Origin: Bacteroidota bacterium
GTDB lineage: Bacteria > Bacteroidota > Bacteroidia > Bacteroidales > Prolixibacteraceae
DNA length: 11,665 bases
Assembly: GCA_023488865.1 (NCBI GenBank)
Contig: JAMDDG010000041.1
Location: forward strand, 1 to 11,665
Direction: 5' to 3'
The position numbers were made by a program, and so were the translations under genes. Positions 5,585-11,665 of the stretch are shown here, piece by piece. The first letter of the stretch is position 1. Each line of letters begins with the position of its first letter. The notes beneath the pieces were generated by a model. That model had not been told where the DNA came from, ran no database searches, and was given only the letters and a program-made list of their open reading frames with translations.

Positions 5585-7999
5585 TTAAATAAAAAATAAT
5601 GCCAGGTGATAAGTCAGGAAGGCGCCGATCCAGGCGGCTGCCGTGGTATACACTACCGTGAAAAGTGCGTATTTCCAGCTCCCCGACTCCCTTTTGATCG
5701 AAGCGATCACGGCAATACAGGGAAAATAAAGCAGTACAAAAACCAGAAATGCCAGGGCCACCGCCTGGTTAAAGATCGGTTCTCCGGCTTTGGGCCCAAC
5801 CTCGTACCGTTGGTTCTGCAAGCTGGTTTGCAATAGTTCGTTTTTATGCTGATCATTCTCTGTTCCGTACAAAACGGCCATGGTGCCGATTACGATCTCC
5901 TTGGCAGGAATGCCGGCAATCAGACTCACTCCCATCCTCCAGTCAAAACCCAGCGGACGGATCGCCGGTTCAATGGCATGGCCAATCTGGCCGATATAGG
6001 ATTGTTCAATGTGCGAAACCTTTGGGACCGGGACATTCACGGTAGTGGAGGGCACTGAATCTGTCACCACTTTTTCACTTCTCGGAAAATATTCCAACGC
6101 CCATACCAACACAACGGCAACTAAGATTGTCCCGCCAATTTTTTTCAGGTATTGGCTGGCTTTATCCCACATGTGCAGGAGCGAATTTTTCATAACCGGC
6201 ATCCGGTAGGGCGGAAGTTCCATCACGAAAGGGGTCTCCTTTCGCTTGAAGACAGTTCTGTTCATCAGCCTCGAAAACAAAATGGCTACCGCGATCCCCA
6301 AAAGATAGATCCCTACAAAGACCAAAGCCGGGTAATGCGGGAAGAAGGCCGAAATCAATACAACATATACCGGTAATCTGGCCGAACAGGACATAAACGG
6401 GATGATCATCATGGTAAGCAGGCGGTCGCCGCGGTTCCGGATAGTGCGGGTAGCCATGATGGCTGGCACATTGCAGCCAAAACCCATCACCATCGGGATA
6501 AACGAGCGGCCGTGCAACCCCATCTTGTGCATCAGCTTGTCCATGATAAATGCAGCCCTTGCCATGTAGCCCGTGTCTTCCATCAGCGAAATGCAGAAGA
6601 AGAGGATCAATATGTTGGGCATAAAGACAATTACGCTGCCCAAACCGCGGATGACCCCGTCTATCAACAGGTCTTTCAGCATCCCGTTGCCCATGACCGA
6701 CGATACCCCATCAGAAAAGAGCAAAACCCCTTTCATGATCCATTCGGTCGGAAGGGCCCCCAGAGAAAATGTTGCGTAGAATGTGAGAAACATCATCGCG
6801 AGAAAAATGGGGAAGCCGAGGTATTTGCCGGTCATAACCTTGTCGATCTTTTCGGTAAAGACAATTCGGTTCATGACCCCGGGTTCATAACATTCTTTCA
6901 GGGCGCCGGCAATAAAACCGTATTTGGCATCGGTTATCAACTGGGAACTATCATCGCAAAGGCGGGATTCGAGCCGCACAATCTCATGTTCCGTGATCTC
7001 TTTGATGGTTTGATAATTAGAGGAGGATTCCAGCGCTTTCAATGCCTCCGGATCCTTGTCAATCAGCCGGATGGAGAGGTATCGCGAGGAAAAAGTAGCC
7101 GAAAGCGGTTTGTCTTTTTTTATCTCTGTGCGTATCCGGTCAATCGATTTCTCCATCTCCTCCCCGTAGTGGATATGGATATGCCTTACGATCGGATCGC
7201 GGTCTTCGTAAACCTCGATCAGTTTCTCCAAAAGCGCCTCCAGCCCCTCCCCTTTACTGGCAGTGGTCGGAACGATCGGGATACCGGTCAGCTTGCTTAA
7301 TTTTTTAATCTTCAGTTTGGAACCGCTCGCGCGCAAGTCGTCAAACATGTTCAGGGCAATCACTACCTTGATGTCCATATCGATCAGCTGTGTAGTCAAA
7401 AAGAGGTTGCGCTCCAGATTGGAGGCATCCACCACATTGATTACAATGTCAGGCATCTCTTGCAGGATGAAGTTGCGGGTAAAGAGCTCTTCCGGTGTAT
7501 AACTGGTCAATGAGTACGTACCCGGAAGGTCCGTCATATCAAAATGGTAGCCATTTCTCTCTACGGTCGATTTGGTTGCACCTACCGTGACCCCGCTGTA
7601 GTTCCCTACATGCTCCTTTGAACTGGTGATCCGGTTAAAGAGCGTTGTTTTGCCACTGTTTGGGTTCCCGACCAAAGCAACACTGATAATATGTCCCTTT
7701 TCTTTGGCCGAAGTCTTTAACTCCTCCAGATCAATGGTCCCGTCGTAGGCATGAGGATGCAGCAACAACGCCTCTTCGGGTGTAACCACCTCGATCAGGC
7801 TTGCTTCGACGCGGCGCAACGAAACGTTGTAACCCATCAACCTGTATTCGACCGGATCACGTAAGGGGGCATTCTTCATCACCGACACCTCTTTCCCGGC
7901 CACAAATCCCATTTCTGAGATCCTCCGCCTGAAAGATCCATGTCCCAATACTTTGGAAATGACTACTGTCCTGTTCTCGTCTACTTCAGATAACCGCAC
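5585..7999 (-). CDS. feoB: Ferrous iron transporter FeoB with N-terminal FeoA domain
   Basis: An 804-residue inner-membrane Fe2+ importer. Residues 1-72 form an SH3-like FeoA domain (MRLSEV, RRRISEMGF, PVEYRLMGYNVSLRR). A G domain follows: G1 GNPNSGKT 111-118, G2 region GVTVG 136-140, G3 DLPG 157-160, G4 NMFD 217-220 and G5 TASKG 246-250, with a helical regulatory segment to about 385. The C-terminal membrane part carries two Gate-type repeats with GFGCNVPA (Cys509) and SCSARLPVY (Cys538), then FPC (Cys761). All expected motifs are intact and the length suits a FeoA-FeoB fusion. The start is a GTG; the frame upstream meets a TAA three bases before a TTA-GTG junction, and no earlier start exists. 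A promoter and a possible operator lie just upstream, and the Cys-rich partner gene follows. Fur-type iron repression and anaerobic induction are likely from the family but not proven here. Confidence 0.96.
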   Translation of the reverse strand: MRLSEVDENRTVVISKVLGHGSFRRRISEMGFVAGKEVSVMKNAPLRDPVEYRLMGYNVSLRRVEASLIEVVTPEEALLLHPHAYDGTIDLEELKTSAKEKGHIISVALVGNPNSGKTTLFNRITSSKEHVGNYSGVTVGATKSTVERNGYHFDMTDLPGTYSLTSYTPEELFTRNFILQEMPDIVINVVDASNLERNLFLTTQLIDMDIKVVIALNMFDDLRASGSKLKIKKLSKLTGIPIVPTTASKGEGLEALLEKLIEVYEDRDPIVRHIHIHYGEEMEKSIDRIRTEIKKDKPLSATFSSRYLSIRLIDKDPEALKALESSSNYQTIKEITEHEIVRLESRLCDDSSQLITDAKYGFIAGALKECYEPGVMNRIVFTEKIDKVMTGKYLGFPIFLAMMFLTFYATFSLGALPTEWIMKGVLLFSDGVSSVMGNGMLKDLLIDGVIRGLGSVIVFMPNILILFFCISLMEDTGYMARAAFIMDKLMHKMGLHGRSFIPMVMGFGCNVPAIMATRTIRNRGDRLLTMMIIPFMSCSARLPVYVVLISAFFPHYPALVFVGIYLLGIAVAILFSRLMNRTVFKRKETPFVMELPPYRMPVMKNSLLHMWDKASQYLKKIGGTILVAVVLVWALEYFPRSEKVVTDSVPSTTVNVPVPKVSHIEQSYIGQIGHAIEPAIRPLGFDWRMGVSLIAGIPAKEIVIGTMAVLYGTENDQHKNELLQTSLQNQRYEVGPKAGEPIFNQAVALAFLVFVLLYFPCIAVIASIKRESGSWKYALFTVVYTTAAAWIGAFLTYHLALFFI

Positions 8000-8002
8000 T
8001 AA

Positions 8003-8017
8003 TTAATCTTATTAAGA
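8003..8017. promoter_or_regulatory. Small palindrome in feoB leader (possible operator)
   Basis: Two nested inverted repeats overlap here: TTAAT-CTT-ATTAA (8003-8015) and TCTTA-T-TAAGA (8007-8017). They lie between the predicted transcription start and the GTG of feoB. The position suits a repressor site such as a metal regulator, but the sequence is not a recognisable Fur box and short palindromes are common in AT-rich DNA. Confidence 0.25.
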
Positions 8018-8035
8018 ATAAATAAAAATAGAGTA

Positions 8036-8066
8036 CAAATATAATCTTATTTCTATAATGTGAAAA
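8036..8066 (-). promoter_or_regulatory. Candidate promoter of feo operon
   Basis: Reading the minus strand, TATATTTG at 8043-8036 is a full match to the Bacteroidota -7 consensus TAnnTTTG. About 19 bases upstream lies TTTTC (8066-8062), a near match to the TTTG -33 element. Transcription would start near 8030, giving a leader of about 30 bases before the GTG at 7999. The -33 element lies within the A-rich repeat arm. Confidence 0.5.
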
Positions 8067-8205
8067 TGTGGAAATGTGGAAATGAGTGCTTTGTGCTCAT
8101 TTCTACCTTTGATAGACTTCATTTTTATTTTTTTGTGAAGAATAGAAAGTGAACCTCAAAGCATCACAAATCCAATCATTTTCACATTTTCAAATTTTCA
8201 AATTA
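8056..8205. repeat. Composite element with 31-bp terminal inverted repeats
   Basis: The left arm 8056-8086 (TAATGTGAAAATGTGG then AAATGTGGAAATGAG) matches the reverse complement of the right arm 8175-8205 at 26 of 31 positions. The interior (8087-8174) is 88 bases with no coding frame, so the whole is about 150 bases. Same family as the 3814-3914 element, which has only a 22-base interior. It lies between the hppA terminator and the feo promoter. No transposase is present and target-site duplication is not evident. Confidence 0.65.
8079..8103. other. Perfect 8-bp hairpin inside the inverted-repeat element
   Basis: GAAATGAG (8079-8086) and CTCATTTC (8096-8103) are exact reverse complements around a 9-base loop (TGCTTTGTG). 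The left half is the inner end of the repeat arm. It lacks a T-run on either strand, so it is not a standard terminator; it could be a protein site or an RNA hairpin. Confidence 0.4.
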
Positions 8206-8240
8206 AAAACCCCCTCCTGCCAATGCAGAAAAGGGGGGTT
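8203..8240 (-). terminator. Intrinsic terminator of hppA
   Basis: Arms AACCCCC (8208-8214) and GGGGGTT (8234-8240) pair perfectly. An inner CTGC/GCAG stem (8217-8220 with 8225-8228) closes on a CAAT loop. On the minus strand the hairpin is followed by TTTTTAATT, a good T-run. It lies 56 bases after the hppA stop and separates hppA from the feo operon. Its T-run merges with the right arm of the A-rich repeat. Confidence 0.9.
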
Positions 8241-8296
8241 CTACTATTTAAAATTGCTATTTTCAGGAGTCTATGAATTTCCTGAATATCTTTGGG

Positions 8297-10576
8297 TTAT
8301 TCTATCCTGGCTGGTCTTTTGAAGCCACCCCGTTTGGAAACGATCACCGATCCGGTGATAATCGCCAGACAGATCACGCCGGTAAATACGAGTCCGAAAG
8401 AGAATTGTCCCGGTTTTTGGTAGGCAATCAGTACCGGCGCCGCCAAAAGGGATACCAGGTTAATTACCTTGATCATCGGGTTTAACGCCGGTCCGGCGGT
8501 ATCTTTCAGCGGATCGCCAACGGTATCACCCACAACAGCTGCGTGGTGGGCTTCCGAACCTTTACCTCCGTACAAACCATCTTCTATCGTCTTCTTGGCA
8601 TTGTCCCAGGCGCCACCGGAGCCGGCCATAAAGACTGCCAGCAGCTGTCCCGATAGGATTACACCTCCAAGGAATCCGCCCAGGGCTTCAACTCCCAACA
8701 AGCTTCCAACCAGAATCGGGGAGAGTACGGCAATCAGCGCCAGCGGAATCAACTCTTTTTGCGCTGCGACGGTACAGATATCAACCGCCCTTTGGTAATC
8801 GGGTTTCACGGTACGTTCAATAATTCCGGGAATCCTGAACTGACGGCGAACCTCTTCTACGATCAGCGCAGCCGCGCGGGTCACGGCATTGATCGTTAAG
8901 GAAGAGAACAACCATGGAATCGTACCTCCAATCAGTAATCCAATGAAAACCATTGGCATAGAGATACGGATACCGGTCTCGATCAGTTGCTGGGTTTTCT
9001 CGAAACCAAGCTGAATCTGGACATTGCTCACGTCGGTGATAAAAGATCCGAAGAGCGCAACCGCAGCGATTACAGCCGAACCGATAGCTACCCCTTTGGT
9101 AATGGCTTTGGTTGTATTTCCGGTAGCGTCGAGCGAATCCATAATTTTGCGGGCATCTTTGTCGAGGTGAGACAACTCTCCTACCCCATTTGCATTATCA
9201 GCGATTGGACCGAATGCATCCATCGCCACATTGTTTCCTGTTAAGGTAAGCATGCCGATACCGGTCATGGCCACACCGTAAAGTACATAAACCAGGGGCA
9301 TGCCGTTGTAAATAATGACCGCAGAAAGGATGGTCAGCGCGATCACGATAGTTTGCCATACGGCGACTTCGAAGCCATAGCTAAGTCCTTTGAGCAACAA
9401 GGTTGCCGAACCGGTTTTTGAGTTCCGGGCAATGTCTTTCACCGGATGGTAGTTCCCGTCGGTAAAATATTTGGTGATTTCATCCAGTACAATGGCTAAC
9501 ACGATACCCATTACCACAGAAAGGAAGGATCTCCAGTCGTGCAGGTAGAAATAGGAAACAACACCGAACAGCGTGATGCTGATGGCCGCAGAGGTATAGA
9601 AACCTTTGTTGATGGCTTTCAAGGCATTGTTTGTTTTGGCTTCTTTGTTCCCTTTTACCAGATAAGTTCCGACGATGGAAGAAAGAACCCCGATACCGCG
9701 GACCAGCAACGGGAAGATGATCCACGACAGTTCGTGGGTAGTCATGAAAAGCACTACGCCCAAAATCAAGGTAGAGACGATGGTCACTTCGTAAGATTCG
9801 AAAATATCTGCCGCCATACCGGCACAGTCGCCCACGTTGTCGCCAACCAGGTCGGCAATTACCGCAGCATTCCGCTCGTCATCCTCCGGAAGACCGGCCT
9901 CCACTTTTCCAACCAAGTCAGCGCCCACGTCGGCAGCTTTGGTGTAGATTCCACCGCCGACCCGCATAAACAGCGCCAGCAGGGTACCTCCGAAACCAAA
10001 TCCAAGCAGGGTGTCAGGCGAGGCAACACCAAAAATGATAAAGATCACAGTACCTCCCAGAAGGCCTAAACCATCGGTTAACATACCGGTGATGGTCCCT
10101 GCGCGGTAAGCAATCTTCAAAGCTTCGCCAAAACTGCGGCGGGAAGCGGAAGCCACGCGTACATTGGCCTGAACAGCCATGCGCATCCCGAACTGACCCA
10201 CCATCAGCGAGAAGACTGCGCCCATCACGAAGGCCATCGCTCGACCGAAACCGATGATCAGTTTCAGCGACTCGTCAGAATAGCCCGCAAAACGAAGCTT
10301 GGACGATTCGGTTGGCGGAACAATATAAACGGATAAAAACAACACAATGGTAAAAACGAAAATCAGCGGAACAATGGTTTTCAACTGTCGCTTTAGATAG
10401 GCATTGGCCCCTTCACTAATGGCACCCCACACTTCCTGCATTTTTGCAGTTCCTTTGTCGCAGGCCATAACCTGTTTCCTGAGCAAAAGGGCGTACCCCA
10501 ATCCGAAAAAGGCAATTAGTAAAACGCTCCAAATGGCTATTTCTTCAAAGGTGCTCACACCTGGTAAACTAAACAT
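8297..10576 (-). CDS. hppA: Membrane-bound pyrophosphatase, predicted K+-independent H+-pumping
   Basis: 759 residues, about 16 membrane helices. It hydrolyses pyrophosphate to drive ions out across the inner membrane. Active-site motifs are intact: DVGADLVGKVE at 216-226, EDDERN 231-236, DNVGD 246-250, a third Asp-rich region GNNVAMDAFGPIADNANG at 447-464, and the C-terminal GGAWDNAKK 654-662 and GDTVGDPLKDTAGPALNP 683-700. The segment GNTTKAITKG at 486-495 has Lys490 and Thr493 where K+-dependent enzymes carry Ala and Gly, and DCAGMAADIFESY (250-262) resembles the K+-independent proton pumps. I therefore predict a K+-independent H+ pump, although automatic annotation often calls this family a sodium pump. 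The gene starts 28 bases after an unknown gene on the same strand, probably one operon, and ends at a strong terminator. Met1 is the only sensible start. Confidence 0.95.
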   Translation of the reverse strand: MFSLPGVSTFEEIAIWSVLLIAFFGLGYALLLRKQVMACDKGTAKMQEVWGAISEGANAYLKRQLKTIVPLIFVFTIVLFLSVYIVPPTESSKLRFAGYSDESLKLIIGFGRAMAFVMGAVFSLMVGQFGMRMAVQANVRVASASRRSFGEALKIAYRAGTITGMLTDGLGLLGGTVIFIIFGVASPDTLLGFGFGGTLLALFMRVGGGIYTKAADVGADLVGKVEAGLPEDDERNAAVIADLVGDNVGDCAGMAADIFESYEVTIVSTLILGVVLFMTTHELSWIIFPLLVRGIGVLSSIVGTYLVKGNKEAKTNNALKAINKGFYTSAAISITLFGVVSYFYLHDWRSFLSVVMGIVLAIVLDEITKYFTDGNYHPVKDIARNSKTGSATLLLKGLSYGFEVAVWQTIVIALTILSAVIIYNGMPLVYVLYGVAMTGIGMLTLTGNNVAMDAFGPIADNANGVGELSHLDKDARKIMDSLDATGNTTKAITKGVAIGSAVIAAVALFGSFITDVSNVQIQLGFEKTQQLIETGIRISMPMVFIGLLIGGTIPWLFSSLTINAVTRAAALIVEEVRRQFRIPGIIERTVKPDYQRAVDICTVAAQKELIPLALIAVLSPILVGSLLGVEALGGFLGGVILSGQLLAVFMAGSGGAWDNAKKTIEDGLYGGKGSEAHHAAVVGDTVGDPLKDTAGPALNPMIKVINLVSLLAAPVLIAYQKPGQFSFGLVFTGVICLAIITGSVIVSKRGGFKRPARIE

Positions 10577-10604
10577 AAGTATGTGTATTTTAAATTGTTA
10601 AATA

Positions 10605-11366
10605 TTAAAGTGTGGCCAGGAAATCGTAGTTCATCTCCTCCAGTTCAGCCATGGAAGGATAACGGTAGTAGATCATCTCTTCGGCTGAGCCCACATAAAA
10701 ACCCGAAGCAACTGAACGGTAAAGCAACGATCCGTTGTAAGAACGGACCACTGTTTTCATTCTTTTGGCATAACCCTTCAAAGACAACAAACAATCTCTC
10801 AGGTGAGTCACATGGGTATAGGGTAGATGCTCTGCCGAACCTGTTGCCGGATTAGTCGCAAGTTCACCCAATTTCATCTCCACAAAGAAGAGTTTCGGCA
10901 ACTTGAACTGACGGGATCCATCTGTCAGCGACTTCAAAAAAGCAGCAGGATAAAATTCGCTGACAACCTGTGGTGAAACCGGACACAACTCCTGGTAAAG
11001 ATGAAGCGAGTTCTTCTCCTCCGAAGAATCTGTATACTTCGAGGGGGTAAGTTCCAGAACGATCCCGTTGTCAGTCGTGAGATAGAGGTTTTTGAGGGCT
11101 TTCAGCGGAATCGTTTCGAGTACCCGGTAAACCGAAAGGTAGACCGAATGTTTCGGAGTCCCGTCGGTATGACGTACACAGCGATTTTCGATGTAATCGT
11201 TGTCAACCAGCTCTTTGACCTGCTCATAGTCGACCTCAAAAAAGATCATCTGACCTTTGTTGCTTTTTTTTGTACCGGTAGCCATGTAAGCCCCAAAATC
11301 GGCGGGCGGCAGCATCGAAGCAATCAGCGCTTCCGGTGTAACAGACAAATAAAGGTATTTGCTCAT
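10605..11366 (-). CDS. Protein of unknown function upstream of hppA
   Basis: 253 residues from the ATG complementary to 11364-11366 to a TAA at 10605-10607. I do not recognise a named family. There is no signal peptide or membrane helix, so it is probably cytosolic. It has an even mix of charged and hydrophobic residues with strand-like stretches: SKYLYLSVTPEALIASMLPP at 2-21, GQMIFFEVD near 38-46, NLYLTTDNGIVLELTPS near 92-108, and KLFFVEMKLGELATN near 157-171. The conserved-looking MLPPxDFGAYMATGTKK opening and Tyr-rich C-terminus (MIYYRYPSM) could help in family searches. Codon use and GC resemble its neighbours, and no overlapping frame is better. It lies 28 bases upstream of hppA in the same direction without a terminator between, so both are likely co-transcribed. 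A role linked to pyrophosphate or membrane energetics is only a guess by neighbourhood. Confidence 0.8.
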   Translation of the reverse strand: MSKYLYLSVTPEALIASMLPPADFGAYMATGTKKSNKGQMIFFEVDYEQVKELVDNDYIENRCVRHTDGTPKHSVYLSVYRVLETIPLKALKNLYLTTDNGIVLELTPSKYTDSSEEKNSLHLYQELCPVSPQVVSEFYPAAFLKSLTDGSRQFKLPKLFFVEMKLGELATNPATGSAEHLPYTHVTHLRDCLLSLKGYAKRMKTVVRSYNGSLLYRSVASGFYVGSAEEMIYYRYPSMAELEEMNYDFLATL

Positions 11367-11665
11367 AATTTAAGTTGTTAATTAAGACGGTTAAAAATCA
11401 ATCATTTAACTCATACCATACATAGTTCACCTATTAGCTTCTCAACGGCAGATATGTAATTTTGTTAAAAATAGTTAGCCTGAAACATTCACGATCAGCA
11501 ATATTGAACCTCTGTTTGGTAAGCCAATATTAGAAAATTTCATCATTGTATCAGCTTCATTAAACCGTTGGGACGGTCATTATTCACAAAACCTTAACAT
11601 TGAGAAAATGTGGGAATTGGGAAATGTGAAAATTTGAAAATGATCGCCACATGCAGTTTAAATTT
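11367..11665. other. Gene-free spacer at right edge
   Basis: No coding frame is credible in these 299 bases. A short hairpin ACCGT-TGGG-ACGGT (11564-11577) lacks a T-run. A TAATTTTG word at 11457-11464 matches the -7 consensus for rightward transcription, but no -33 partner is present and the window ends before any gene. The promoter of the hypothetical-hppA operon should lie at the left of this stretch, yet I could not identify it. Confidence 0.5.
11601..11647 (+). repeat. A-rich intergenic repeat, arm at window edge
   Basis: It contains AATTGGGAAATGTGAAAAT (11615-11633), identical over 19 bases to 3824-3842. It then has GAAAATGATCGC (11636-11647), identical to the reverse complement of 3871-3882. 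An opposing arm, if present, would lie beyond the window. Confidence 0.65.

Noticed and set aside
6512..7300. 262-residue open frame on the plus strand inside feoB
   Set aside because: It is antisense to a strongly conserved FeoB region and its translation is His/Arg/Gln-rich without family features; a shadow frame.
9539..10069. 176-residue open frame on the plus strand inside hppA
   Set aside because: Antisense to conserved pyrophosphatase motifs, with low-complexity polar composition; a shadow frame.
11457..11464. TAATTTTG as a rightward promoter
   Set aside because: No -33 element at the right spacing and no gene within the window to its right.

Overview
The window looks like a chromosomal segment of a member of the Bacteroidota, most likely Bacteroidales. 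Evidence: a TonB-dependent outer-membrane beta-barrel of the Bacteroidota type, a fused FeoA-FeoB with a tiny Cys-rich partner, candidate promoters of the TAnnTTTG type, almost no Shine-Dalgarno sequences, and AT-rich spacers full of short degenerate repeats between coding regions of moderate GC. Genus cannot be decided from the sequence. No rRNA, tRNA, CRISPR array, insertion sequence or phage gene is visible.

Layout, left to right. (1) 1-1529 (+): C-terminal 508 residues of a TonB-dependent receptor whose 5' end lies outside the window. (2) 1530-1850: gene-free spacer with two kinds of short repeats. (3) 1851-3809 (+): an AraD-like class II aldolase/epimerase followed by a YqhD-type NADPH-dependent aldehyde reductase. 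The AraD-like protein keeps the metal site but has Asn where E. coli AraD has catalytic Asp120, and it ends before catalytic Tyr229. (4) 3814-3914: a large imperfect inverted repeat between convergent genes, overlapping the end of the next gene. (5) 3898-5148 (-): an EntS-like MFS exporter. (6) 5149-5421: low-complexity spacer. (7) 5422-7999 (-): ferrous-iron uptake operon, fused feoA-feoB followed 7 bp later by a 51-residue FeoB-associated Cys-rich membrane protein. (8) 8000-8296: regulatory spacer with the feo promoter, a second inverted-repeat element and the terminator of the upstream unit. (9) 8297-11366 (-): a conserved-looking 253-residue protein of unknown function, then hppA, a membrane-bound pyrophosphatase with the K+-independent H+-pump signature. 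(10) 11367-11665: gene-free spacer ending in another repeat copy.

Functional picture: iron uptake (feo, possibly the outer-membrane receptor and the exporter), proton-motive energy conservation from pyrophosphate (hppA), and sugar-phosphate or aldehyde metabolism (AraD-like plus YqhD). I see no obviously new multi-gene system. The items most worth a second look are the AraD-like protein with altered catalytic residues beside an aldehyde reductase, the dispersed A-rich inverted-repeat family in five spacers (one copy forms the end of a coding sequence), and the unknown protein paired with hppA.
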